In this document: positions 48,673-63,000 of the stretch, piece after piece
Numbering within the stretch: the stretch's first letter is position 1
How the letters are laid out: every line of letters starts with the position of its first letter
Origin: Hyalella azteca
Lineage: Eukaryota; Arthropoda; Malacostraca; Amphipoda; Hyalellidae
Direction: 5' to 3'
NCBI RefSeq assembly: GCF_000764305.2
Contig: NW_025944642.1
Coordinates: 1 to 64,000 of the forward strand
Length of the DNA stretch: 64,000 bases
Notes under the pieces: model-generated
Database searches by the model: none
The model's input: only the letters and a program-made list of their open reading frames with translations
Told to the model about the DNA's origin: nothing
Position numbers and translations under genes: made by a program

Positions 48673-50864
48673 CTGTCTGTCCGGCAACTAGGCACGCATG
48701 CTCTAGGTGTTGCTCCGACGCCTGATGTCGGCAAGGTTCATTAACAGACGTTTTTCTGCTGTCGTTTTTGGTCTTCCTGTTGAGTAGCAAACAGGACGTT
48801 GCAGAACGAACTGCTGACTGTGCATACGAAGGATACTACACAATTATAATTCAAGGGTGGAATGAAAGTGCACCATAAATGGTTGGCCGGCGGGGATACG
48901 CCACTTTACTGGTATGGCGAATAAATGATAAAGTGTTATGCGCTTCTAAGGCGGTCTCCAAGCGGTAAAATTCCATTGAACTTTAATGAAAGTTTTCTGA
49001 ATTAGTGAATGGAGTCAGAAGTTGAACTCAGAGAATCACTCACAATGAGGCAATGCAGGATCAGGTGCGGTAACTTATTGGAATTTTAAATATGATCGCA
49101 GAAGGAATGTCAGGTTTAGCTGTTGTGGAGTAGTGAACGATTTACACAAGTTTTTTTCTGCATTTGTAAAATTTCTCAAATCAAAGCACTTAGTTTCATT
49201 TCAATTCCACAAACGAGAAAGAAACTATTTGAAATAATTAACTATAAGAGATACTTTTTGCCGTTATTTTGCACTCAAATCATAATAATGGGATCTTTGT
49301 GAAGCACCGAACAAGAAGTTTGTCTATTGAAATGCTCACTCACGCATCGTCACATTTTTCCAAAACATTGCATTTCCACATTTCATTTACTGCAAAGAAA
49401 CCTCTTTGTTAACTATTGGTCCTGATTTTAGCAATCGAATAACAATAAATATGGAGAGAGATGTCATAAACCTGAAATTAAAGTAGTTATTAACTTCTGT
49501 GCTGTAAAATTTAGCCAATTAGAAAACACTCGAAATAGTTTTGCTTTGCTATTTGGATTTAGAAGATGAAATATCATTACAATAATAGAAAGGGCGCTGA
49601 AATAAATGATAAACTATAATTAAATCTACCACACATTGGACAATATGTCCAATAATAATATATCTTATAATAATATTATCGTATCTAATAATAATTATCT
49701 TCGCTTCAAGTGTGACATTTGACAAATTAATCTGAACAGGAAATCCTTGGACGTACAAATTTATCGCGCATAGATTAATAGCACATGACAAACGCAAGAT
49801 TATCATGACGAATCATGACCACAATCATGGCGGACACAAGATTATATCCTTTTGCAATACGAAAAATAATTTAATAAACGTTTGAACAGAAGCTGCACCT
49901 CCAACGTACTTATTTGTCAACTGATGCTGCGTTATAAGCACGTTGGTATACATGGTCCAAAATTTGTTTCTTGAATATTGAATGTGTGTTTATATACAAC
50001 GAACTGTTTACTGACAGTGCATCGTAAATGGTAAGCACCGGCATTTGAAAAGCGACTCATCAGCACTTAGGGAGAGTTCAACGCTGAAATAATTAACTAA
50101 ATAATTAATTAATAATAAATAATGGAAATAAGTAATTAATTAAGAGTGGCAGCGTTGCCATTAAAAATGTACAAACAATTATGCGTCGTTGTATGGCAGC
50201 AATCACAACTGTCAAAGTAAATCTAAATTAAGATGATAGAAAACTGTATTGAATTTATTTCAAGCTGTAAGTACTGAAATATCAAGTAGCGGTGTTTTGT
50301 GAAATAATAAAATGAATCCGAGCTTCGTTTCCTGTTTTTACATTGCGCCGATGTTGGCATCCTAATTTCGCATTTCAGATTTACAAAAAATTTAATATAT
50401 TAGGCTTGTAGTATATTCGAATTTGTTAAGCCTTACTTTTACATTGATAATAAATTACCGAATTCCCTTCATTTCGACCAAGGATCGTCATCGCCAAAAA
50501 ACCTTTTGTTTGGTTTTATCTAAATATTTATATTTTATCAATCCCATGCAGGCCGAAATACAATATTGTGAAAACTTCATAAAATTTTGAAGATACTCGT
50601 TGATCATCCCAATTTCCTTAACACTTTGAATGAGAAGAAAGACTCTCGGTAATCGAATAGATTAATTATTCACCTTTACGTGCCAAATGTCAGCGTTCAA
50701 AGTTTAAAAAAATTGCAACTGGTTCTTATTTTCGGGATAATTGGTTTGATTCTTCAAGAAAAAAAAACATTATTCTCGCGACGAATTTGAACTATTTGCA
50801 TGAGAAATGTCAGAAGTCTTTCATTGGCAAACTGGTTATTTGTACTCATTTGGCATTTGACAAA

Positions 50865-50990
50865 GATAATATAAATAATATAATATAATATAAATATATT
50901 ATATTAGTTATATATTATTTAAATTTATTATTTATATTATATTATAATATAAATATATAATATAATATAATAGATATAAAGATAAGTAGA
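50865..50990. repeat. TATA-rich palindromic low-complexity block
   Basis: Over 100 bp of almost pure A/T with self-complementary AATATAATATA-type sequence. Confidence 0.7.
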
Positions 50991-51449
50991 AGACAAACAA
51001 AATTTAAAATTTGTGTCATTATGTGAAGAAGCAGGTTTAAAGAACTGATTATGAAATCTTGAAAATGAACATCGGCTTTCATGTCGTGTTCAAAAATCAC
51101 AATTATACGATCTTAACCACATCTTAAAACCATTGTGAGAAAACTTTCAAAGTTTCTTGAGTGTTAAAAATATTTTAGGCCGCAGGAAATTTTTGATGTC
51201 ACTTGTCATGCGCCAAAATTACTTAGTAAATGTTTGTTAAAAACATGTTTGTTTTTGCAACAAATATTTCGAATTTGATTATAAACTAGGAAGTTCATAA
51301 TTGGATTTACAGCTATGAATTCCTATGTGATTGAAAATTAAGTTATGTAAGTTATTATTAAATTAAGTTAAGCTTCTTCTATGTGGTAGACGGGCTGGTG
51401 AGCGTAAAATATTTTGTGTATCCATGCGTAAGCAACATAAGCTAATTAA

Positions 51450-51555
51450 GCACGTGCATGCAACATGCACTGCATTTGTACGTGCACTCAACACGTGTTG
51501 AAATGGCACGTGCACCGAACGTACGCTGTATGTGCTCGTGCACGTAACAACTTTT
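51450..51555. repeat. Cluster of CACGTG-type words
   Basis: CACGTG occurs at least three times within about 60 bp (51452, 51493, 51506), with related GCACGTAAC and GTACGTGC words, in a degenerate repeat. CACGTG is the E-box core, but the repeat origin is the simpler reading. Confidence 0.5.
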
Positions 51556-52958
51556 GTGTGGGCAACGGTTCAACACAAGGATCTAATTCAGGATGAGAAG
51601 TACTCAGCAATAGTGCGTCAGGTTGAAACTATTAACCGACCATATGACATGAAATCATAAAAAATCGTAAAATAAAATTCAAATCTGAAGCGGAAGTAAA
51701 ATAAAATCCAAATCGCAATGAAGGTCTGATTTATCCGTCTGAGAACCGAGATAGGGACAATTTCCCACAAATCCTGAAATGTGGCAACAAGCAACGCCAC
51801 AAACTACGTCCACAGCACGTGTTTGTAAACGTTGCCAAATCTTGTGCACTCATCAGCCCTCGTCAGCGATGAGGCTACGGCATGAGAAGTTTTCTGAGCA
51901 AAATTTTTGTTGGCAGAAATGAAACGTCTCGGGTGATCATTTCATTGATGATCATTTCATTGATGGCGATGCGCTCTAAGGTAAATAACTTTTTACTAGG
52001 AAAACCATCAGAGAAAAATGACTAATACCTTTTGAAGCGTCAAAATAAAAACAAGTACCACATGCTAAAATGGTATGTGCCTAACTTCTGTTGATGAGGA
52101 TAAAATTTCACGTCGAAAACAACCCAGTTTGTAGTAGCATTTGTATTATCGGAAAATAACTCATTAGGGCTTAAGAAGGTATGCTAAAATTTTATGTATG
52201 CATGACGAGTGCCTGCAGCCTTCAAGAGGGCAGCCAAATCTAAATTTTGTTCGTGAATGTAAATGTAGATTTTCGAAAAACTTCTCTTTTTGAAAAAGTA
52301 TCACAAGCTAATATCTTGTAATGCGTGCAAACATAACAAGATCGCTGAATTACTGCAGCCAGCGTACGTAACGCAGCGAGAGCTGGCAGCTGATGGTAAT
52401 GGTGTCAGTAGAGCGGCATGGCAGGGCCAGGGTGTGATGCTGGCGTGCATTGTACGCATAAACTCAGTGTCGTGAGGTCGATTGCTGTTATTGTATACTT
52501 TTTCTTTAATGATAATCATTCCCTTAATAAGGAAATCCGTTAATTTCATTAAATTTATAGAAGTATGTATAGTATATTTATTCTCACATTCATTCACATT
52601 TGCGTCTATGGAAAAGTCCGGTAAGTTTACCTCTTAGGGCTTCTGAATTTAAGGGATGAACGAAAAATAATTTCTTGCCAACGACTCTATAATAAAATTC
52701 GCATTGGACAGTTTCAATGTGGAGAAACTCCGATACTATTTTTAACGGCAATAAATAATTACTGAAAATCTAATTCGTTATCGCTAGCAATAGAAGACGG
52801 AAGAAAATTTTAATTATTGATAACAACGAGAAACGATTCGGCATGAAATTTTGTCCACTCGTTACGAACAAATAAGTAATATCCGATCAAGCATTGGTAG
52901 GCATCGAATATCCAATCTCCATATTATGTTTAGTAAACAAACTTGTCGCATGGAACCT

Positions 52959-53054
52959 GAGTAGCGCTGCGATGACGTAGCATTAGCAACACATGGGACG
53001 CAACATGAGTAGCGCTGCGATGACGTAGCATTAGCAACTCATGGAACGCAACAT
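52959..53054. repeat. 48-bp tandem duplication
   Basis: GAGTAGCGCTGCGATGACGT starts two consecutive 48-bp units (52959 and 53007) that differ at two or three bases. Confidence 0.85.
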
Positions 53055-55265
53055 GAGGTTAAGCAACGCATGTGGTGTATGCATGACCCTTATTCACCAC
53101 AGCCTGACATCCACCATCTTATTCACCCTCTTAGTCATCACCGCAGGGTTGCAGTACAGCATCTTACCTAATGAATTCACTCAATTACCAATCAACAACG
53201 ACTAAATTTGACTTAATATCAAGTATATTATTGCCAATTTTTTGAGGATCAAGAAATAAACCAAGCAACAAAGGAAATTTAAAAGTTTCAAAAGATAGAG
53301 ATTAAGTAACCACAAAAGTTGCATGAAGCTTACGAAATTTTATAATTTTACTCTGAACTAAATTTCAGCTTCATCGCAACAGCCTGCACAACCTAATATG
53401 TGGTAGAAATAATACTGTCAATCGGACAGTGCACGTTTCCAGGGTGTAATTAGAAGAAATAGAATGAGTAATGCTAAGCCAAGTGCATAATCTAATAAAA
53501 AATGCATTGAAAGTTAGAGCTGTAATACAAGACGAGGTGGCAGCTGCACCTGACGCGTTTGCGGTGTCAGTGAAAGTCGCTGGACGGGCCTGCCGAGTGT
53601 GCTGTATGTGTGAACCTCGCCTACCATGTAAGAAATGAACGCGGCTCAAGGAATGCACGAAGGAGCGTATATGTACTAATGGTTGGGCCACTAAAAACTT
53701 TGGCGCTGTTGGTGTTGAATTTTTTAACCGTTAGGCATTTTGCCCAAAGTGGGAAACATACTGTAACTACAGAAAAAAAGTTGAGAAGGGGGCTCGATTT
53801 CCGTCTATGTTAAATAATAAGTAAAAATATTTCAATACAAAAATTTGTTGTTTCACTATTTAAATAGATAAAAAAATTTCAGACGGCGAAGCAAAATGTA
53901 ACTCGAGCTCAGGAACGGGTGTAAAAACTGAATTTGCATTTCGCATTTCAAACTCCAGCAATTCGACAAGCTATAAAAGGTTCAAATCCAAAATGATGTC
54001 AGGAACAATGAGATGAGTTGCATGTTGGCAGATAGAAAAATTAAGAAGCAAATTTTTTTCTCGTAGAAACATTTCTGCCATCATATACTGCTATCTGATA
54101 TCAATGTGATTATTAATAATATTAATCTTAACCATGTTTTATAAATGTGTTTAATTCTAATTTATGTTTGGAAACTCTTTCGCTTTAATGCATGCAAATA
54201 GTTGAATTTAATTAATAAAATTGTACTTGAACATCATACATGTTATTCAACATAAATAGGTAATGGTGTCAATAAAATAATACTGTTAAAATAATCTACG
54301 GACGACTAGCGTGTGTTTTCCAAGTTAATTCTTCATGAACAATACTATTCAATATTAATACGCAACAAACACAAATACTATACAACAGAATCGTCAATGA
54401 AGATGATTTAATGTTTAAAATTTATTACTTATGTAATCGCGTTCGTGCGATTTTGGGTAAGATAGTTTTTAATTTTGCGATCAAATTTTTTGTAAAAGCA
54501 ACACTCATCATTTTCATTCCTCGCATGTGAGCTTGAGATCAATTTATGACATCATATAATTTTTCCGTGGTCATATTGCACGTGTTTTATAGTTCGGGTT
54601 CTGAAGGAGTTAAATCCACAGTAGTCACAGCCGCGCAGTGACATGGCCCACGCAGCAAATTGCATATGTGGACAAGCATCGCTAATGCAGCAATGAATTC
54701 TCAGGAAAGTTGCTGATGGATAGGTGTATTGGTGTGTATAATTTGCACACTCTGGCAGTTATTAATTCTACGCTGGGTCATTACTGCATGCCAACAAAAC
54801 GCAAACTGCATGCGGAGAGCGGGTACTGCTCGCTAGATCATCACACAGCGGCGCACAAAACACACACTCACAAAACACACACACACACTCTGCAGTCGCA
54901 AAGCAGTTACTGCACGACCGATCATTATGTAGTTGCACACACAACACTCGTGGACAGTTTCTGCAAGCTTGATTGGCGTTCACACAATCACAGTCTGGGG
55001 TCGCACGACAGTTTCAGTTCGACTGGCAGTTTGCTCCTCACAAAACATCCAATCAACAGTTGGTGGTTGTTCGCTGCGCGCAGGATAACTATAAAGAACT
55101 GACGCAGGACAGTACGCACATTTGCCGTTTTTTTTTGCCCCACAGGGCGTGCGCCAGAAGCGGGGGTGTGATAATGCCTGCTGAAGGTCGCACGTCTCGG
55201 CCATACACTCGCTATGCCTCGCCATTCCGCAGCGATTTGTAGGCTTTGTGGACCGCCGGTGCTCA

Positions 55266-55445
55266 GTTGTTGTTGCTGCTGCTGCTGCACCTGCTGCTGC
55301 TACTGCACCTGCTGCTGCTACTGCACCTGCTGCTGCTACTGCACCTGCTGCTGCTACTGCATTTGGGGCTGCTACATTTTATTGTTGCCGCTAATACTGC
55401 ATCTGCTATTTTGGCGTCATTTTGTTGCTGCTACTGCACCTACTT
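55266..55445. repeat. CTG-type 18-bp tandem array
   Basis: The unit CTGCTGCTACTGCACCTG is repeated about five times and then decays. It gives low-complexity Leu/His, Cys-rich or Gln-rich frames depending on register. No gene is supported. Confidence 0.8.
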
Positions 55446-58059
55446 AAGCTGCCCAATTGCAGTTGCTGGTGTAACTACACCGGCTTATGCTGTCCGATTG
55501 CTGCCAGTACTGTAGCACATGCTATTGATGGGATCGCTGCTGCAGCTGCATGGGCATCGTCGACACCCCTACGGCACTTGTTACAGTGCTGGGCTTTCAG
55601 CGGCAGTGTACTTTGTTGTTGCCGAGTTTGGAGCTTCTTTTGCCTAGCCATGCTGATGCTCTGTCTCAAATCTTATCCTCGCAGCCATTGATGTCGCACC
55701 GCTTAATATGGATCGTAATTTAGTGAATTTTTTTTAATCTTATTCTTTAACATGTTGAGTTAGTCAATGCTATATTATTATCTTTATCACGCTGAATCAT
55801 CTCCCGAGTGTTGATCCTATCTCAGGGTAAATTTGTTATATTAAAATGCTTTAAATTTTTTACCAATATAATTTTTTTGGTTAATTAATGATGCATATTG
55901 ATTCAGACTTACAAGCTGCGATTCCTACGGACGTTATCTTTAAGTAGAGTGTAAGTACCCAGATAAATAATAAATAGTTCTGTCAACCTACTTCTTTATT
56001 TCCTTATTCACCGTATAATAGCGGCTACAGGGTTGAGGCAGCCTTAATACCATTGAAGAAAATCAAGACACTAAAAGATGATAGCAAATTAAAAATCTCT
56101 AAGTCTCTAATTAAAACTTTAACTAAACCTCTAAATTGTAAAAATATCGGAAATATTAATGTTCGATAACTAAAAATAGAGAGATTTCAATGCCCAGGTG
56201 ATACCGTGCAGCACTTGTCTACGGAAGCGAAAAACAATGAACAAGCAAGTTTTGTTGTTGGTTGAACCAAAAAAAGCATGAATAGTTTACATTTATGTGA
56301 TAACAGACACCAAGACCAGGTGTACAGAGATTCTCGGAGCGCGGATGTCGCGGCGGATGTTCTTTATTGTGGATGCGCTGCGTCCGCAACGGAGCGTCGG
56401 ACGGAACGGGCCCAGAATTTTTGGTTCACTAGTTTTCGATTAAAAAATTTTAATAATATTGGAAATAAATGATAATTTTCTACTGTCAGTTTGATTTTGG
56501 TAATATATAATTATATAATTAATCTAATATAATTTCAAGACCTCATCATTGTAATGTGGATGAGAATGATGATAAATTCCACACTTCATCATTGAAAATG
56601 AACATAAATGTACACTGGGCTGCATCGAAAGCAAATACATTTCTTGTGAATATATAAGAAAAGAAGAATGACGAACATGTTCGAATCTCTAAACAAACAA
56701 ACAGAATTGGGAATTAAATGTCTTATTGCTTTTGAAACTCGACTGTCGCATGCATGAGGTTGAAACCAGAGCATGCAACATGTGCTTCATTCACCCCAAT
56801 AGAACATTGTAGCAGATTATACCAGATCCCGGTACCTTAAATTTATGAATATTCATACAACGGAGTAGAAGTATTGCAGAAGTGAAGATATCGCACAAAA
56901 GATGCATTCAGAGGCAGGACGGTAGTCTGCCCAGTCACAGAGCCCAGTCATAATAAAAAAGTTAATAAGCACAAGAATCATCAGTCTGAGGAAATCTCAT
57001 TGAAAAGTCTAATGAATATTATGGCGTAATATATTATTCCCAGGAGATAACTTATAAGCATCCCCGGTACGCGCATCGCATGCATGATGTCATTGAACCA
57101 TATCAACCCTCTGAGGACATTCATTCATATACAATCCTCTTTGATGTGTTGGTAATGCAACGCGTGTGCCTTCATAGCATGTAATTAGATTGCATCGCCT
57201 TTAATTCACTGGCGAGAACACACGTCTACACTCGTGCTTCATTTCCCTGACAAAATGATGAAAAATTATGACAATGTTTCCAGGATTTACGTGTTGCAGT
57301 CTTGTTTTGCGTAACACAAACAACTCCTAGGAGCGGAAGAGCGGCCACACGGAGCACCAGCAGTAACCCTCGTCCGCACGAAACTGGCGACTGTCAGCAC
57401 TCAGCAGCACAGTTGCTGGCACGATATAGGCGGGCCGTGCGTGTAAAATATATATGGTGTTCAGAGATGTGATGTGCAGAGGATATGCTGCACAAGTGCT
57501 GGTTTGTGAGGACCTGCACAGAGATGCTGCTGTGCCACTTCAATGAACATCGTCAAGGCTCATATAGGAGCTCTGCACTGACAACTTATCCTGCTCTATA
57601 GCTTCACTATGCCTGTACAACTCGAGCCTGAATGTGTTAAACTCCTTACTAACTTACTAACTTCCTAATCTTTTGATTTGAAATCAACTAAGTCCGTGAA
57701 TGAGAAAGAAAATAATAATATGTAAGCCAATATACAAGTTCCCCTGGGAAATAATTACAAATTCTACATTAATAATGCAAAATAAATAACCTTAGTACTG
57801 GTAGTTAAAACTGAAGTGTGTGGTGTAAAAAGGAAATATTTGGTATATACTTAATTCGTAAGTTGCCTTTAACACTTGATGGAAGCAAATAAAGATTTGA
57901 TAATATTCCATAAAATTTGATGAAAGCAGGGAACGCATATCGGTAATATAGTGCGCTGGTCTAATGAAAAAAGAGCGGGACAAAGGTTTTGAATAGAGAA
58001 ACAGCTGTGCTAATTGCCATTTGAAATTCTACTCACACATGCGCACCCACATATGCCTG

Positions 58060-58320
58060 CAAGGCACCATATATGCCTGCACTGCAGGGTACCATATATG
58101 TATGTCTTAAGGGTATCATATATGTCTGCAGGGTACCAATACCATATATGTCTGCAGGGTACCATGCATGCCTACAGGGTGCCATATATGTCTGCAGGGT
58201 ACCATATATGTCTGCAGGGTACCATATATGCCTACAGGGTGCCATATATATCAACAGGGTACCATATATGTCTGCAGGGTACCATATATGTCTGCTGGGT
58301 ACCATATATGACAGTAGGTA
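58060..58320. repeat. 20-bp minisatellite, about 13 units
   Basis: The unit GGGTACCATATATGTCTGCA contains a KpnI-like GGTACC word in most copies. Open frames on both strands across it reflect the missing stops in the unit. Confidence 0.85.
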
Positions 58321-59534
58321 CCACACACAACACGCGACGTCATCACTACTCAGAACCATTACATCACGCTAGGATCTCATGTCCATGATCCCGGGAATAT
58401 TTTGTGGCCTCGATTCCACCTCAGAACTTGCTTGCTTCTCATTCTATACACAAAATATTTATAATTAAGCAATCTAATTTGATAATAAATTCGCGTTCAA
58501 CTTGTGTTATCAGCCGATTGCTGGAACAAAAATTCTATTTTTAGTCCATTCATTTTATGCAAGATGAACATAGTTTTGTACGTAGCTTCATCCACCATCA
58601 ACACCATCAAATTTCAGGTTAATAATGGCATGCAAAATACTCGTGCTTCTGCTTTAAAAATTTTAATTAATGTAATTTGTTTTTCAATTAACAGGACAAG
58701 TATTTTGCAATACCATTAAACTAGATTCTCAAAAAAACTGAGAACTTTAATTCACAAAAAAATTAATCATATGAAATATTTTTCATGTTCATCAATAAAG
58801 CAAATCATTCGAAGCATTGCAACAGGATCATCGCACTCCAAGTGATAAATGTCATTACTTTTAATGAAGTTAATAGAAGTCAAGAGCCTGCATCGTCACG
58901 CTAGACGAGCTCTGATGGTGGCTGATGAACGGCTACAGCATATCGATCATGTCGTCGGGGCGATGAGAACAACAGCGCTCATGTTGACACTTAGAACATT
59001 ACGTCAATGCAGACACAAACAATTACATTCGATTACATGTCGTTATTGTAAATAACGCATGTAAATAACATCGATGTAAAGAAAGCATGTAAAGAACGTT
59101 AATGTAAAGAACGATTTGAACGCATTCACCAAAGAATTAAAAAAAAATGGCAACCACTACTGCTCATTTTCTGCTTTGAATTTATTCAAATCCTGCGAAC
59201 GGTTCGCGAGTGGCCGCCCTGTGCCTGCAGCAACAGTGTGGGGATGTTTCGTTTTACCGCTAGAAGGCTGAGCTGAGACCAAGTGTGCACTAAATCGTCT
59301 TTGCAGGGAAATACAGACAATCAAATGAATATAATCAGACAACTCCTTGTGTTTTTTTCTAAGTTTGATGCACATTGCAACAAAAAAAAGCCAGACAAAC
59401 TCTCACAAGTCACAAATAAACCAAAATACAAGTCCACCTAAAACATACGAAGATCAGAGACACCGAAGTCTCGTAGAACGCGCTACTGTCGCGCAACTCA
59501 AGTCACATTAAACACGCGCGCGGCTATAAGAATA

Positions 59535-59735
59535 TATACAAGTCACACAGAACGTATACAAATCACACAGAACGCATACAAATCACACAGAACGTACACA
59601 AGTCACACAGAACGTACACAAGTCTCACATAACATACACAAGTTACACAGAACGTATAGAATTCACACAGAACGTACACAAGTCACACAGAACGTACACA
59701 AGTCACACAGAACGTACACAAGTCACACAGAACGT
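59535..59735. repeat. 20-bp minisatellite, about 10 units
   Basis: The unit is ACACAGAACGTACACAAGTC. The array stops abruptly at a run of T (59736), where the segment at 59736-60085 begins. Confidence 0.85.
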
Positions 59736-60085
59736 TTTTTAGGTATTTTGACTAGATGTTTATAGTTGTACTCTGTTTTACTAAGTGTGATGTTGACATT
59801 GCCTCTTTTTTGCTGATTTTTCTACTATGACATACAGTTATCAGTTTTTAAGGCTTTTGCCAATGGTTTTGCTAATTTTATAATTTTGTTACTTATTTGT
59901 TCAAATCGTCGTCTTGTTATCATTGGAATTGAGTCATGAACCTATTGTTTTGCCTGCGAAGCTTTTTTAGCTTATGGGCATTCACCTGGAAGCCTTGCTA
60001 TTTTATTTCACGTCTCTTTTTATTTTTTCATTGTAACGTGTGCTCCTGTGTGAATAAATAAATAAATCAAATCAAATCAAATATA
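59736..60085 (+). mobile_element. Possible LINE 3' end with short-repeat tail
   Basis: A T/G-rich, stop-filled segment ends in CTCCTGTGTGAATAAATAAATAAA followed by CAAAT repeats. This is the look of a non-LTR retrotransposon 3' UTR with a simple-repeat tail. It abuts the preceding minisatellite exactly. No coding part is present. Confidence 0.3.
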
Positions 60086-63000
60086 TTAAATTTTATACGA
60101 GGATTTTGTCGAAAACAAAGTAGGCTCCTCATGGTGTGATAGCCGGGAAAAAATTACCGAAATTACAAATTGAAAAGACATTTAAACTGTAATTAAAATG
60201 CATCCAATAGAAAATATCTTACCTCAGTAACTTTCGTAATTGTGATAGTCTGAATACAACAGAATTGTTTGTAAAGTTGAGAAATATGCTAAATAGCCAG
60301 GGCTACTATATTGAGTCATGTTGTAAGCATTTCGAATAAAAAATATTAGAAAAATACAGAGGAGTATCACATGCATGTGCTGTTGATGTGATGGACGCTT
60401 CAGAATCCTGATACTAAGTTCCACTAATATGAGTATGAACGAGACACATATTTTCTTCAATATGAGGCAAATGTGGGAAGAGGTTTCTTTATTAAGACTG
60501 ACTAGGAACCATTTGGTGCGTGACTGCCAACATGACTGCAGTGTGCAGTTGTCGCTCTGATCGATTAACCGGTACTTCATTTCCTAGCATGTACTGCATG
60601 GGTGATACAGCGTTGCGGTAATCAGTGAACGCCCAGATAGACAACTCACAGGGCCAGAGTTAAGGGGTTGAAGGGTTGAAAGGGGTAAAGTTATGGTTAT
60701 TGTAGGGCACAAGAGTTAAAGTCGGCAGTACACGACTGCAATTTTAAATGGTAGGGCTATTAGTTTGAAAGAACTTGCAAAAATAAATTTTTCGGAGTAT
60801 ATTATGAGCAAAGATTTTTGCATGGCTTTATAGGCATGTTCTGCTGTTCAATGAAGGACACTGGGAAATTGATGCCAAAATTAAAAGCTTTTGCACTCAT
60901 TTTCTTATATTTGTAGTTATTTGTCCATCACAAATGCATTTGTTGCAGGCCAATCGAAGACGACATTTGGCTAGTGCTGGCTGGTCACAAATATCAATTC
61001 ATTTTTTGTTTCAATAATCCTCAGTCGAAAGTTCAGTAGCATGATAAGCAGAGTATACACCTCAGTTATTAACAAGTAACTTGGGATTTAAATCTACATA
61101 AGTCCGGGAAAAAGGCCACTGGAAAGAATTCACCAATTTAAAGCTTCCGCGAGAGGTTTCCTTAAAACCGCGTGTCATTGCATGTCGCAATAGAACAAGC
61201 GCATTATTCGGTACTCGAGCTACTCTCATTATTCGCTGTCATATACACTGCTCTACCAAGACGCGTATCAATTCTCTTTCCAACAGAATCTATAGTTCAA
61301 AAACTGTGCACAGTCTCATAAGCCCTTTAATTAGTTTATAAGCATTTTATTGATAGATTAATTGAACACTTCCACAGGTTATTGATAGCTAACTTGGTTG
61401 ATACTAGGAGAAATTTGATGAAACTAGCAGCTTGAAACTCTAATGTTTTCAAAAGATTCAAAATTACCGAACGAATCATAAGGTTGCTAGCCAATTGCTA
61501 CTTACTATACACACAGTCCAATTATACAGGTTCTTCACTGTTTTCCACTCATTTAAGGCTTTAATGAATTCGAAGACAACTAATTTCATTTTTGGAACGA
61601 TACAACTTTGCAGAAATGCGATACTCATTTTGTATCGAATCTAAGTATCCGTAAAAAGTAAACGCACAGTAGCACTCTGCTCAGAATATTTTAAACAGTA
61701 ATAGTTGCAGCATTTATGATATCTAATTTAGCTACATTTAATAGTGAAATTATTCCAAGTCCATCTTTGCAGCAGAGCAAACATATTGCTTATATTTCGA
61801 ATTTATTACAACGTTCCGCATTTAAATAAGAACTTTGAAGAGTTTGAAACTATTTAGCAATATTTCCTTCATTATTATGGCCGGCATTACATGAAAACCT
61901 AAGCAAAAGTTATTAATTAATTTACCTATGTTAAATATGTTTTCGCTTTACTCAACAATAGAATTTCTTTGAATGTGAGCTTTTATCCGGGTGAAGGGTG
62001 CAGTGTTCGTGTTAAATTAAACTGATAAAAAACATTTTAGTTTATGTTTGCATTTGATTCGCAAAACAAGATCGAGATTTGAAGTTAATTGTAATAGTTT
62101 TGTCTGGTGCCCGTTAAATCTTTTTGGCGATAGATTATTATTTAAATTCAGTTACTTGGCTTTAAGGGAGTAACTTGATTAAGCAGCAATTCAACTGTTT
62201 CAGTGAAGAACATCTGGTCATCGGCGGCAACGAAGCGAGATGATTTACTGAGCAGACCACCTGTTGCGTGGTGAAGGCATAGATCGATAAGTGTAAGTTG
62301 ATACCATTGTACTTAGAGCAAGCAGTGCTTGATGTACGTGTGAGCGACGCAAGTTTGGTGTCGGAGTTAAAATCAATGTGGCAAGTTTATTCAGGTGTGG
62401 CTTTGCAGTGATAGATTTGGATATCGGTCGAAGACTTTTGCTACATGAAATTTCACTAAACTGGAAGCCCATACTGCATTAAAGTTCATGAATTGGAGGA
62501 AACAAATAATTAAATAAGAAAGTATGTGTTTTCGGCCAACGATGTCCTATGCCCCTCATTTTAATAAGACGAAGGCCGATGTTGATACTTTTTAACGCAA
62601 GGAACTTATCAAGCAAGAGTTTTACAGATTGCAAAGCTTTCTCAGATAAAATTTGTGTTCAATTTAAGGTGGCAGCACTAAGCAATTGCCTATGCGTGTT
62701 TGCTTAAGTGGGATTGATAGAAATACGTGCCGAATTTAACGGGTATAATTAATTGAGCTGCATGCAACTGCAACTATAAGAAATTTTGTTCCGTTTTAAT
62801 TTAACGAGACATATAGAAGATAAAGTTTACATAGCTAGTTAATTTCTGAGCGAACGGTGAAGCGCTGTTAGAGAAATTTGAAGGCTTTTTATACGGAAGT
62901 GATTCTATAAATGATAACGTGATTAACTGCTGTTTTCTCTACTGCAAGATAAACTAAAAATTAAGGATTTAATAATACTCTTCAAAGGAAGAACAGCGGC

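Noticed and set aside
53165..53210. Minus-strand exon next to TTAG|gtaaga
   Set aside because: All three frames contain a stop between donor and the nearest acceptor.
55214..55515. Leu-, Cys- or Gln-rich proteins
   Set aside because: They are low-complexity translations of the CTG-type array.
58014..58388. Open frames of about 100-124 codons on both strands
   Set aside because: They lie inside the 20-bp minisatellite and have no domain.
60224..60580. 118-codon minus-strand frame near a gtaaga donor
   Set aside because: It reads as a hydrophobic, AT-driven frame with no recognised domain, and its stop lies directly before the donor, so the frame does not use it.
62245..62472. 75-codon minus-strand frame
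   Set aside because: No splice context or domain; length is within chance expectation.
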